A stretch of DNA of 64,000 bases from Roseibium aggregatum (GTDB lineage Bacteria > Pseudomonadota > Alphaproteobacteria > Rhizobiales > Stappiaceae). The notes beneath the pieces were generated by a model. The model was not told where the DNA came from and ran no database searches. It worked only from the letters and a program-made list of their open reading frames with translations. The position numbers and the translations under genes are program-made. This document shows, one piece after another, positions 36,153 to 45,226 of this stretch. Position 1 is the stretch's first letter, and each line of letters starts with the position of its first letter. The stretch lies in NCBI RefSeq assembly GCF_014692675.1, contig NZ_JABFCZ010000010.1:1-64000 (forward strand), read 5' to 3'.

Positions 36153-38993
36153 ATGGCCGGGGAAAAGACAAAGGTCTTTATTTCGTATTCTCGTGAGGAC
36201 CGGCGGCAGGTCGCGAAGCTCGCCGAGCGCCTCGGCGCGGAGGACGACATCGAGGTCTTTCGCGATACGGAAGACATCCTGCCGACCGAGGAGTGGAAAC
36301 AGCGGCTGGAGCAGCTGATCATCGAGGCGGATACGGTGGTCTTCGCTCTAAGCCCGGCATCGGCGTCGTCCGAGGTCTGCCATTGGGAGGTCGAGGTCGC
36401 CGGCCGGTACAACAAGCGGATCGCCCCTGTCGTGATCGCCACGGTGGCCCCGGACCGCATCCCGCCTGAACTCAGCCGCTACAACTACATTTTCCTGACG
36501 CCCGAGGACGAGTTCGAGAAGGGCATCGTCCATCTGATCCAGGCGCTGAACACGGATATCGGCTGGATACGGGAACACACCAGGCTCGGGGATCTCGCCA
36601 ACCGGTGGCGCAGTGCCGAACGGCTGGGCGCACAGAAACTGCGCGGCTCGGAACTGACACGGGCGGAGCAATGGCTGGCCCTCCAGCCGAAAAACGCCCC
36701 TGCCCCGACCGACCTGCACCGAAGTTATATTTACGAAAGCCGCCGGGCCGCCAACAGGCGGTCGCGGATCATCGCCGCGGCATCGCTGGCATCGGCATTC
36801 GTGGTCGGTGTCCTCGGCGTCTTCGCCTGGACCCAGCGGAACGCGGCGGAGGCATCCTCCGCCCGCCTTGCACTGGGCACCGCCAACGACCTGATGGTCG
36901 AAGGTGACGTCAATGCAGCCGCCCTCGTGCTGCTGAAATCCGCCGGGCAATTCGATGCCGACACCGCTCCCGGACGGCTGCCCATCCTGTTGAAGGACGC
37001 CGCGCATCTGCTCGACGGCGTGACCACCATCAAGTTCCCCGATGCCACGAATTACGTTCCGGCCCGAAATGCGCTCTACGTCCTGAAGGACGGCGACAGA
37101 TCAATCGTATCGCTCGACCATAGCGCCACAACAAGAGACATCCTGAAAGGAGCAGCGGAAGACAGCCCTATCGTGGCGCTCAATTCGGCCGGCGACGGCA
37201 AGCTGATCACGCTGGTCCGTCGGAATGGCGTCGTTGCGCAGATCGATACGCGAAGCGGTGCCCTGACCGACCTGTCGAGAATTCCGGACGCGGATCTTTC
37301 GGCCAACGATTTTCCGACGCCTTTCGAATACCGGACCTCGGAAGATCAGGACTTGAAAGTCCATGAAGACGGCACCGTCGTCTTTCAGGATCCGGAGAAG
37401 GAGACCGTCTGGATCTTAGTGCCCGACAGCGGATCGGTGATCTCCGAAAACCTTTGCTGCGGCTATGAATTCGTCCGCGACGGCGAAGGCCGGAGATTTC
37501 TGTTCCCGAAGAGCTATTTCGTGGAAACCCAGCCGGAAATGCCGGGAGGGGAGTCCGGAGCGGGAGATTCCGGGACGGGAGAAGCCGGTTCAGGCGCTTC
37601 CGAGGCAAACAGTCCGGTCTCCTACGAGATCGTGACCGGCCCGGACGGCACAGCCGGCCTCAAGCCGGCGTCCTTGTCCCGGGACGAGGTTTTCGACCTC
37701 ACCATGCGCGCCTGTTTCTCGCGCGGGATTTATCATGACCCGATGCCGTCCGTAACGGGAAAGCTGAAGTCCTACATCGGCGAGGGATATTCCTATCCCC
37801 AATTCACCTCCTACGCGTTCGCCTGCAGTGGCAACGGCCCTCGCTTTCTTGCGATCCACTACGGAAACACGTCGGAAGGACCGGAGCAGAATGCGGTGTT
37901 GCTGGATTCAGAGACCGACGACGAAGGAACGGAAGTGCGGGATCTGATCCAGGACAAATTCGACCAGCCCCTGACTTACGAAGGGTTCACATGGCTGGAC
38001 GTGAACCGGTATGCGTCCGAGGAGATCATCGGGGCAATCCAGGACCGGGATCTCTACGTCTTCTCCGAGGGCTTTCATTATCACCGGCGGCTGCGCTCCA
38101 CACCCAAACTCGCCTATTTCACCGATGCCGACCATGTTGCCGTGGTGATGCCGGAGGAAGACACGGTTGAGGTTTACGGGTTCGGCGCCAGCCAGAACGA
38201 TTATCGCTATGCGAATGCCGGCGAAAAATTCACGCTGCGCAACAATCACGGTTGCCGGGGGAACAACAATCTGATCGCGGAAGCGTTTGAAGGCGGCGCC
38301 GTCATCGACATCGACCCGGCGGCCTTGCACGACAGGGTCGCGGAAACGCTCGGTTCAAAGCTTGGGGCCGACCTTTCAGACAGGTTCCAGTGCCTGACCC
38401 TGTCACGGGACGGAAAATATCTGCTGGCGGAAACGGGCTGGATGGGGCCGGCCTACCTGCTCGACACGGAAAAGCTCAAGGCGACCGGCAAGGTGAAAGA
38501 CGCCGGTATCGCGGATCTGGGCAAACAGACCACCTCCGCGTTCTTCCTGGACAACGTCGATGTGGTCGCGAGCGACATGACCTCCCAGGTGAAAATCTGG
38601 AAACAAGACACCGGTGATCACGCCTGGAAATCGTCGATCCTTTACAACAGCGACAACCAGATCTTTCTGGCGGAACCGGATGGCGACGGCAAGACGCTGA
38701 TTATCGTGGAGGCGCTGGGCGGCCACAGTTTCAAGACCTATCTCTACTCGATTGCCGGAAAAGAAAAGTGGTTCGATTTCGGCGAGATCTTCCGCTGGTA
38801 CGGAGTGGCCTTCACAACGGACAACAAGGTTCTGCTGTCGAACTCCGATGAGGTCAGTCAAGGCAAGCTCAGGGTTTACGAAATTCCGGATTTCGAAAGT
38901 CTCGTGGAAACGGTCCAGTCCGGCCTGCCGGGGAAATGTCTGCCGACGGGACTGGGCGGTTTCGAAAATTCGCCCTGCTGGCCGAAGCTTTGA
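36153..38993 (+). CDS. TIR domain, single membrane segment and degenerate beta-propeller protein
   Basis: 946 residues. An N-terminal TIR domain (about 5-135) has TKVFISYSREDRRQ, the BB-loop region FRDTEDILP and SEVCHWEVEVAG, in which Glu79 aligns with the catalytic NADase glutamate. A charged helical linker (135-205, RSAERLGAQKLRGSELTRAE) is followed by a membrane segment at about 206-227 and a roughly 700-residue C-terminal region with repeating beta-strand signatures like a divergent WD40/propeller. A Gly/Ser/Glu spacer (about 465-490) interrupts it. There is no NACHT or STAND ATPase. The TIR part would be cytosolic and the propeller periplasmic. Role unknown; NAD-depleting defence is one option. 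Preceded by GGGAG; appears monocistronic. Confidence 0.85.
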   Translation: MAGEKTKVFISYSREDRRQVAKLAERLGAEDDIEVFRDTEDILPTEEWKQRLEQLIIEADTVVFALSPASASSEVCHWEVEVAGRYNKRIAPVVIATVAPDRIPPELSRYNYIFLTPEDEFEKGIVHLIQALNTDIGWIREHTRLGDLANRWRSAERLGAQKLRGSELTRAEQWLALQPKNAPAPTDLHRSYIYESRRAANRRSRIIAAASLASAFVVGVLGVFAWTQRNAAEASSARLALGTANDLMVEGDVNAAALVLLKSAGQFDADTAPGRLPILLKDAAHLLDGVTTIKFPDATNYVPARNALYVLKDGDRSIVSLDHSATTRDILKGAAEDSPIVALNSAGDGKLITLVRRNGVVAQIDTRSGALTDLSRIPDADLSANDFPTPFEYRTSEDQDLKVHEDGTVVFQDPEKETVWILVPDSGSVISENLCCGYEFVRDGEGRRFLFPKSYFVETQPEMPGGESGAGDSGTGEAGSGASEANSPVSYEIVTGPDGTAGLKPASLSRDEVFDLTMRACFSRGIYHDPMPSVTGKLKSYIGEGYSYPQFTSYAFACSGNGPRFLAIHYGNTSEGPEQNAVLLDSETDDEGTEVRDLIQDKFDQPLTYEGFTWLDVNRYASEEIIGAIQDRDLYVFSEGFHYHRRLRSTPKLAYFTDADHVAVVMPEEDTVEVYGFGASQNDYRYANAGEKFTLRNNHGCRGNNNLIAEAFEGGAVIDIDPAALHDRVAETLGSKLGADLSDRFQCLTLSRDGKYLLAETGWMGPAYLLDTEKLKATGKVKDAGIADLGKQTTSAFFLDNVDVVASDMTSQVKIWKQDTGDHAWKSSILYNSDNQIFLAEPDGDGKTLIIVEALGGHSFKTYLYSIAGKEKWFDFGEIFRWYGVAFTTDNKVLLSNSDEVSQGKLRVYEIPDFESLVETVQSGLPGKCLPTGLGGFENSPCWPKL

Positions 38994-39157
38994 TCCGTCC
39001 CGACGGGAAACGCATGCCCGGGATTTTCCCTTGTAATCGGAAAGAAAAAGGTTTTCGCGCCCGATCCCCAGCAAATTGACCGATTGCCCTTAGATCGGGG
39101 CCGCTCCTGTAGAATAATTACCTGTGATTCTTTGAAGCCTGCCGAACCGGAGACGTC

Positions 39158-41026
39158 ATGGCGACCAAACTCGCGCCAAAGCCGAACCCTCTGCTTGAGA
39201 AACTCAAGAAGGCTCTTGCCCTGCAGCAGGCGGGCGAGGTGGAAAAAGCGCAGAAGATCTACAAGCTGGTGGTGAAGAAGGCGCCGAATTCGCCGGACGC
39301 CAACCACCTGCTCGGGGTCAGCTATCGCCAGCTCGGCGACCCCAAACAGGCATTCGAATACATTCAGAAGGCAATCAGACTCGCACCGGACCGGGCGCCG
39401 TATTACGCGAATTTGGCGCGCACCATGTCCGACATAGCCTTCACCGAGCCGGAAAGCATTCTGGCGGTCGCGGAAAAGGCCCTGTCTCTCGATCCGAACC
39501 TTTTGGAAGCCCTCAATCTCAAGGCAATCTCCCTGAGCCGGATGGACCGCAAACTCGAAGCGGAGGAGATCTTCCAGTTCCTGATCGTCAAGTATCCGAA
39601 TTATCCCGATGCCTTCCGGAACTACGGCATCCTGCTCAGGGACGAAAAGGTCTACGACAAGGCCATCGCCTTCTTCAACAAGACCACGCTGCTCGATCCG
39701 GGCAACCCGGAGAACTATGTGGAGCGGGCACGTGCCCGGCTGGCATGCGAAGATTTCAAGAACTCCGAATCCGAGCTGGCCGATGCCCTGGAACGGTTCC
39801 CGGACAATGGCAACATCAAGCACGAGGTTGCCCGGTTGCTGTTCAAGATGGGCGAGACCGGCGAGGGGTTGAAATATGCAATTGCGGCGCATGAAGATTC
39901 GCCGCGGGACTATCACCGCCTCGTCACCCTGGGCGTCCACTATCTGATGCTCGATCAGCCAGAGAAGGCCTACGAAAAGTTCAAGAAAGCGCGCGAACTG
40001 GCGCCGGAAAGCTTCGTCGGCCTGGACTGGAACCTGTCTCTTGCGTCCCTGGCGCTCGGCGATCTGGAAACCGGCTGGCGCCTGCACCGTTCCCGTTTCG
40101 ACGACAAGGCTTCGCAGGTCATCCGTCGGACCTTCGACGTGCCGGCCTGGGAAGGCGAGGACATTTCCGACAAGACCGTGCTTGTCTGGGCCGATCAGGG
40201 CCTCGGCGACGCCCTCAAGGCAGGAACCATGCTGCCCGACCTGATCGAGCGCGCCGGCAAGGTGATCATCGAACTGTCGAAAAAGGCAACCCCCTGGTAT
40301 AAGAAGAGTTTTCCCGAAGCCCTTTGCCGTCCCGCCGCCTTCGACGCGGAGAAAAAGGCGATCTATTCGGACTACGATGTCCATGCAAACATCACCGACC
40401 TGGCCCGGTTCTTCCGCAACAGTCTGGACGATTTCAAGACGGCCAAGCGCCCCGCCTACGCTTTCGACCAGGAACAGGCCCAGGGCTACCTGAAGCGTCT
40501 GAAGGAACACGGCAGAGACAAGCCGATCATCGGCGTCGGCTGGCGGTCCATGAACCTGGCCGTCTCCCGTGCCCGGCTCTATCTGTCCGCGCCGCAGTTC
40601 GCGCCGATCATGGATTTTAAGGACGTGACGTTCGTCAATCTGCAATATGCGGCGGTGAAGCGGGAAATCGACTTTCTGAAGGCAAAGACGAAAGGTGCGT
40701 TCGTCAGCCTCGACGATGTCGATCTGCTGGACGATCTGCTGGCCGCCGCGGCCCTGACCGCCTGCTGCGATCTTGTCGTCACGGCCAATACCAGCGTTGC
40801 CGAAATTGCCGGCGTTCTCGACGTACCCAGCTTCCGGTTCGGCCAGAACGAACCGCCGCTTCTGCTCGGACAGGAAAACCCGCCCTGGCACCCGTCCCAG
40901 CGCTACTTCCTGCTGACCAGCAAGAAGCCGGCCACCGCGGTTGTGCCAGACCTCAAGGCGGCCATCTCGGAATGGCTGGAGACATATTCTCCGGAACGGC
41001 GGGACAAGCGGCTCGGCCTGGCCTAG
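39158..41026 (+). CDS. TPR repeat protein with GT9-like glycosyltransferase domain
   Basis: 622 residues. About seven TPR units fill residues 8-300 (for example KALALQQAGEVEKAQKIYKL, RNYGILLRDEKVYDKAIAFF, YLMLDQPEKAYEKFKKAREL). A C-terminal Rossmann-like region (about 345-600: KTVLVWADQGLGDALKAGTM, IIGVGWRSMNLAVSRARLYL, CCDLVVTANTSVAEIAG) resembles glycosyltransferase family 9/heptosyltransferase-like domains found behind TPRs. GGAG precedes the ATG. It may glycosylate a protein or surface polymer; a methyltransferase of the kind found in polysaccharide loci is adjacent and convergent. Activity is not proven. Confidence 0.82.
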   Translation: MATKLAPKPNPLLEKLKKALALQQAGEVEKAQKIYKLVVKKAPNSPDANHLLGVSYRQLGDPKQAFEYIQKAIRLAPDRAPYYANLARTMSDIAFTEPESILAVAEKALSLDPNLLEALNLKAISLSRMDRKLEAEEIFQFLIVKYPNYPDAFRNYGILLRDEKVYDKAIAFFNKTTLLDPGNPENYVERARARLACEDFKNSESELADALERFPDNGNIKHEVARLLFKMGETGEGLKYAIAAHEDSPRDYHRLVTLGVHYLMLDQPEKAYEKFKKARELAPESFVGLDWNLSLASLALGDLETGWRLHRSRFDDKASQVIRRTFDVPAWEGEDISDKTVLVWADQGLGDALKAGTMLPDLIERAGKVIIELSKKATPWYKKSFPEALCRPAAFDAEKKAIYSDYDVHANITDLARFFRNSLDDFKTAKRPAYAFDQEQAQGYLKRLKEHGRDKPIIGVGWRSMNLAVSRARLYLSAPQFAPIMDFKDVTFVNLQYAAVKREIDFLKAKTKGAFVSLDDVDLLDDLLAAAALTACCDLVVTANTSVAEIAGVLDVPSFRFGQNEPPLLLGQENPPWHPSQRYFLLTSKKPATAVVPDLKAAISEWLETYSPERRDKRLGLA

Positions 41027-41045
41027 ACTGCTTTGGACTGGCAGG

Positions 41046-41921
41046 CTATTTGCGGGCGACCGCGATCAGCGTGTCGGTGGCGTCGATCTTCGACAATGCG
41101 GCTTCATAGGCCGCCGTCAGCTCCGGCGTGTCGATGGCGGCGAATTTCGACTTGTGTCCGCCCGGACGGCCGCTGGTCATCCACAGCATGTGGTTGGACA
41201 GCGGATAGCGCTGCGCGCCGGTGACGACCACGTCCCGGTAGCCTGCGTGCTCCAGCATCCGCTTCAGGCTGTCGCGTGTGTGCAGGACTAGGTGCTGGCT
41301 CCACAGGGTGAATTTGCGGAACGGCGCGCTGTCGACGTAGTCCAGCAGGAAATCGCGTGCATGGGGCACTTCGAAGATCGCATAACCGCCCTCTTTCAGC
41401 TTCGGTCTCAAAAGCGTCAGGATCTCAAGCGGATCGGGCAGATGTTCCAGCACATGGAAGCTGAACAACGCATCCAGGGAACCTTCCTCCAGCGCATCGA
41501 TGGAGGTTTCGCAGTCAATGCCGGCCTCTCTCAACGAGTCGACGGCGTCCTTTTGAAGTTCGATCCCGACACAGGACGCGGTCTCGGCCTGGACCAGACG
41601 CAGGAAGTCGCCCAGTCCGCAGCCGAAATCGGCAATCTTCTTTCCCGAATAGTAGCTGCGGAAGGCGTTGGCGCGGCGGGTCGCATCCGCCTGCCGCTCG
41701 TAGCTCGGTTCGCCGGCGCGCTGGACCGTTTCCTGGCGGTAGTCGCCCTTCTTGTAGGTGTCGTCGCCGGTGTAGTAGCCGTCGATGTAGATCACGCCGG
41801 AGGCGCTGTCCCGGCAGACCCTGAGCGGCTTCACGTCACGGGTTTCCGACGCATATTCCTCCCGGGTATCCCGGCTGGCGACCCCAAGCAGTTCCAGGGT
41901 TTCAAAGATGCTTTTTATCAT
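41046..41921 (-). CDS. Class I SAM-dependent methyltransferase
   Basis: 291 residues from the ATG at 41921; an in-frame TTG ten codons upstream is an alternative. SAM-binding motif I IADFGCGLGDFLRLVQ, motif II acidic residue in CVGIELQKDAV, and LFSFHVLEHLPDPLEILTLL place it in the Methyltransf_23 group, many members of which act on sugars or lipid-linked saccharides. The N-terminal 100 residues (YIDGYYTGDDTYKKGDYRQ) are a substrate region I do not recognise. Convergent with the TPR/glycosyltransferase-like gene, 19 bp apart. Confidence 0.85.
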   Translation of the reverse strand: MIKSIFETLELLGVASRDTREEYASETRDVKPLRVCRDSASGVIYIDGYYTGDDTYKKGDYRQETVQRAGEPSYERQADATRRANAFRSYYSGKKIADFGCGLGDFLRLVQAETASCVGIELQKDAVDSLREAGIDCETSIDALEEGSLDALFSFHVLEHLPDPLEILTLLRPKLKEGGYAIFEVPHARDFLLDYVDSAPFRKFTLWSQHLVLHTRDSLKRMLEHAGYRDVVVTGAQRYPLSNHMLWMTSGRPGGHKSKFAAIDTPELTAAYEAALSKIDATDTLIAVARK

Positions 41922-42056
41922 TCCTGTCTCTGAAGGCCGGTGTCTGTTCAAGCATCGCCTGCTGCGCCTGCCTAATCGGTGTCAGGCAATATAGACTGTT
42001 TCCCGCCGATTCGGCTCTTGCCGCCACTATCCGCGGGTCGACCTGCCCCGCGCAAC

Positions 42057-42089
42057 AGAAAACCCCGAAACCAGGGCCGGCTTCGGGGT
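42057..42089 (-). terminator. Rho-independent terminator after fpr
   Basis: Stem ACCCCGAA (42062-42069) / TTCGGGGT (42082-42089) with a 12-nt GC-rich loop, followed on the minus strand by TTTCTG. It lies about 35 bp past the fpr stop. Confidence 0.75.
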
Positions 42090-42124
42090 CTGCAATTTCA
42101 AATTCGAATGCGTGTCGGCAGTCG

Positions 42125-42937
42125 TCAGCCGACGAATGCGCGCTCGACCACGAATTCCGCAGGCTTGTTGTTTGCGCCCTCGGTCAGACCGGCCTTCTCC
42201 AGAAGGTCCTTGGTGTCCTTGATCATGTTCATGGAGCCGCAGATCATGCCGCGGTCGATGGCCGGGTCGAGCGGCGGCACGCCGAGGTCGGTGAACAGCT
42301 TGCCGCTTTCGATCAGATCGGTGATGCGGCCCGTGCGCGGAAAGTCCTCACGGGTGACAGAGGTGTAATGCACCAGCTTGTCCCTGGCGAACTCGCCGAT
42401 CAGCGGATCGTTGACGGTCTCATTGACCAGATCCTCGCCGTATTTCAGCTCAGCCACCTCGCGGCAGGTGTGGGTCAGGATCACCTGGTCGAACTTCTCA
42501 TAAGTGTCCGGGTCCCGGATCAGGCTGGCGAACGGCGCGATGCCGGTGCCGGTGGAGAACATGTAGACCCGCTTGCCGGGCAGAAGCGCGTCATTGACCA
42601 GCGTGCCGGTCGGCTTCTTCTTCATCAGAACGGCGTCGCCGGGCTGGATCTTCTGCAGGACGGAAGTCAGCGGGCCGTCGGGCACCTTGATGGAGAAGAA
42701 CTCGAGTTCCTCGTCCCACGCCGGGCTCGCGATGGAATAGGCACGGTACAGCGGCTTGCCGTCGATCATCAGGCCGATCATGACAAATTCGCCGGAGCGG
42801 AAACGGAAGCTTGCCGGGCGGGTCATGCGGAACCTGAACAGCCGGTCCGTATAGTGCTGGACCGTGGTGACTTCCTGGACAAAGACGCCTGCCGGAGCTG
42901 CAGCTTCCAGTTCGGCGGGCTTGGCAAGAACATTCAT
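42125..42937 (-). CDS. fpr: Ferredoxin--NADP+ reductase (bacterial FPR type)
   Basis: 270 residues from the ATG at 42937, with GGAAG upstream; the open frame extends 55 codons further without homology. FAD motif LYRAYSIASPAWDEEL (RxYS), NADP motif YMFSTGTGIAPFASLIRDP, HTCREVAELKYGEDL and the C-terminal GSMNMIKDTKDLLEKAGL. The terminal residues VERAFVG are the short extension typical of alphaproteobacterial subclass I FPRs. It moves electrons between NADPH and ferredoxin or flavodoxin. A plausible electron source for the [2Fe-2S] activator at 56874, but not adjacent. Confidence 0.94.
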   Translation of the reverse strand: MNVLAKPAELEAAAPAGVFVQEVTTVQHYTDRLFRFRMTRPASFRFRSGEFVMIGLMIDGKPLYRAYSIASPAWDEELEFFSIKVPDGPLTSVLQKIQPGDAVLMKKKPTGTLVNDALLPGKRVYMFSTGTGIAPFASLIRDPDTYEKFDQVILTHTCREVAELKYGEDLVNETVNDPLIGEFARDKLVHYTSVTREDFPRTGRITDLIESGKLFTDLGVPPLDPAIDRGMICGSMNMIKDTKDLLEKAGLTEGANNKPAEFVVERAFVG

Positions 42938-43264
42938 GTGTCGTGCATCTTCCGTTGGGTGATGTTTGATCGGTGGCGATTGGGTCCGTTTAACACCGGT
43001 CCTGCATTGACTTGAAGCAATCTGCAACCACGAAACCGCAAAATAGCAAAAAATTCGTTCGAATTGTCCACCGCCGGCCGCCGCCGGGCCCCTCCCCGGC
43101 ACCCCGTCGGCAGGGTTGGCGTGCCGCGGCCGTTAATTTGCGTTTATAACATTTCAATGAATACACGTCTTTAACAGCTTTCTATTTGACAGACTTATAA
43201 AAAACACCGACCTTACTACAAAATTACAAAGCCTTCTCCAGAGACCTTATAAAGGACAGAGTAT
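42938..43264. promoter_or_regulatory. Divergent control region between fpr and glxA-type regulator
   Basis: About 327 bp. The 120 bp before the regulator are clearly AT-rich against the genome background. A possible promoter for the regulator is TTAACA at 43171 with TATAAA at 43196, a wide 19-bp spacing, so a weak call. No gene seen. Confidence 0.35.
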
Positions 43265-44299
43265 ATGTCCGATGCTGTTAAAGAAGAAAACGGTCAAACC
43301 GTAGCATTGGTTATCCTTGACCGGTTTTCCATGAATGCATTCTCATCGGTCGTGGAACCGTTGAGACTGGCGAACCGCGTGCTCGGCCGCAACTATTATC
43401 AATGGAAAATTTATTCGCTGGACGGCAATTCGGTCGCTGCAAGCAACGGCTGCGAAATCAAGGCCGATTTTTCTGTCAAAGATCTGCATGATGCCGACAT
43501 AACACTTTTGTGTACCGGCCTCGACGTGGAGCGCCTGCCGCTCGACGCAGACCTGGGCAACCGCCTGCGCCGCCTGAACGCCATGGGGCGGACCTTCGGC
43601 GCCATCTGCACCGGGGCCTATCTTCTGGCGCGCTATCACCTCCTCGACGGTCGCCGCTGCACGATCCACTGGGAAAACCTGCGGTCTCTGCGCGAGGAAT
43701 TTCCGCATCTGGAAGTCATCGGCGACATTTTCACCATCGACCGCAACTGCATGACCTGTGCAGGCGGCATGGCGCCGCTCGACATGATGTTGCGCCTCGT
43801 GGCAATTCAGCACGGCGCCTATATCGCCCATGAGGTCGCCGAGGTCGCGCTCTACCAGAACACGCGGGCCGGCGAATCCGCCCAGCGCCATGATATCGAA
43901 GCGCGCACCGGCATTTCCAACGAGAAAATCCTCGATTCCATCCGGATCATGGATCTCCACATCGAGGATCCGCTGAGCTGCCAGCAGCTCGCCATGACGG
44001 TCAACCTGTCGCCGCGACAGCTGGAGCGCCTGTTCCGCCGCCATTTCAACTGCACGCCGGGCCAATATTACCTGCGCCTGCGCCTGGAAACCGCGCGGGA
44101 CCTGTTACGACGGACCAGCCGGCCTGTGCTCGATGTCGCCCTTGCCTGCGGCTTTGCCTCCACGTCGCACTTCACCAAGTGCTACCGGGAACGGTTCCTG
44201 TGCACGCCGACGGAAGAACGGCAAGCCTACCAGTGGGCGAACCGGCCGGGCGGCGACAAGACCGCGGGATCCAAATCCGTGAGGCTGGTCTCGAAATAG
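43265..44299 (+). CDS. GlxA family transcriptional regulator (DJ-1/PfpI plus AraC HTH), possibly GbdR/CdhR-like
   Basis: 344 residues. The N-terminal DJ-1/PfpI-like (GATase1) domain (about 10-190) includes VALVILDRFSMNAFSSVVEP, FGAICTGAYLLAR and MTCAGGMAPLDMMLRLV. The C-terminal AraC domain (about 225-325) has two helix-turn-helix units: CQQLAMTVNLSPRQLERLFR and ALACGFASTSHFTKCYRERF. This architecture includes GbdR and CdhR, activators of glycine betaine and carnitine breakdown. The methyl-metabolism genes 8-20 kb downstream make a betaine-type ligand attractive, but this is inference. Confidence 0.9.
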   Translation: MSDAVKEENGQTVALVILDRFSMNAFSSVVEPLRLANRVLGRNYYQWKIYSLDGNSVAASNGCEIKADFSVKDLHDADITLLCTGLDVERLPLDADLGNRLRRLNAMGRTFGAICTGAYLLARYHLLDGRRCTIHWENLRSLREEFPHLEVIGDIFTIDRNCMTCAGGMAPLDMMLRLVAIQHGAYIAHEVAEVALYQNTRAGESAQRHDIEARTGISNEKILDSIRIMDLHIEDPLSCQQLAMTVNLSPRQLERLFRRHFNCTPGQYYLRLRLETARDLLRRTSRPVLDVALACGFASTSHFTKCYRERFLCTPTEERQAYQWANRPGGDKTAGSKSVRLVSK

Positions 44300-44334
44300 G
44301 CGAGGCGACACAGGACGCCGTCCTCCCCGCTTCG

Positions 44335-45081
44335 TCAGAAGAGCAGCGCCTTGGCGGCGATGAAGGCGCCCAGAACCAGCAACGCCACGTAAAAAAGCGT
44401 CCGGAACAGGCCTTCCGACAGCTTCTTGCGGATGTGCTGGCCGGCAAAGAACCCGAGAATGGCCGGCACGACGGCGAGCACGGACGCCAGGCCCATGTCC
44501 AGGGTCATCAGGTTCGTGCCCGACAGGGTCACGCCCAGCGCGATCGTGGTGCACAGGAACAGCATGCCCATGGCCTGCACAAACTGGTCGCGCGGCAGTT
44601 CCAGGCTTTGCAGGTACATCACACCGGGAACCGCGTAGGACCCGACCATCCCGCTGAGGACGCCGTTTACTGCGCCCGTCACCACGCCGATGCCGCGCTC
44701 GCGCTCGGGCCGGGTCGTCATGCGCAGGCCGAAGAAGCCGGTCAGCGCATAGGCCACCAGGACCACTCCCAGAAAGGCCGCCATGAGCGACAGGTCCGCT
44801 TCCTTCAGGACCAGCCCGCCCGGCCAGACCAGTACGGTCGCAAAGAACAGAAACGGCCAGATCCGGCGCAACAGCACCATCGTATAACCGCCCGTGGTCG
44901 CCTGAAGTACATTGGTGATGAAGGTCGGCGCGAGCATGAGCGTCATGGCCGTCGGCAGATCCATGATCACCGTCATCAACCCAAGGCTGACCGTGGGCAG
45001 GCCGAGACCGATGACGCCCTTCACCGCTCCAGCCAGAAAAAACACCAATGTCGTCGCCAGAACGATGATCGGATCCGTCAT
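44335..45081 (-). CDS. TSUP family transporter (TauE/SafE-like)
   Basis: 248 residues with about eight membrane segments in two repeats. Signature stretches FFLAGAVKGVIGLGLPTVS at the N-terminus and GAVNGVLSGMVGSYAVPGVM at the start of the second half are diagnostic of the TSUP (formerly DUF81) family. Members export sulfite, sulfoacetate or other organic sulfur or carbon anions. No substrate can be assigned. Convergent with the GlxA-type regulator and divergent from the YcaQ-type gene. Confidence 0.92.
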   Translation of the reverse strand: MTDPIIVLATTLVFFLAGAVKGVIGLGLPTVSLGLMTVIMDLPTAMTLMLAPTFITNVLQATTGGYTMVLLRRIWPFLFFATVLVWPGGLVLKEADLSLMAAFLGVVLVAYALTGFFGLRMTTRPERERGIGVVTGAVNGVLSGMVGSYAVPGVMYLQSLELPRDQFVQAMGMLFLCTTIALGVTLSGTNLMTLDMGLASVLAVVPAILGFFAGQHIRKKLSEGLFRTLFYVALLVLGAFIAAKALLF

Positions 45082-45226
45082 GCACCTAGCTGTAGAGGGA
45101 TTCCCCGGGCAGAGAAAGCCATTCCCCTCTGTCCGTTCTCATGCTTTGGTCAGGGGCCTGACCCTGGGATCCGAATCTGTTTTCGGATTGCCTGACCGCC
45201 GATTTACGTGAAAGTTCTTCTCTGTC

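Noticed and set aside
38876-40891. 671-codon open frame antisense to the TPR protein
   Set aside because: It mirrors the coding strand of a gene with clear TPR repeats and a good ribosome site. Long antisense frames are expected at this GC content.
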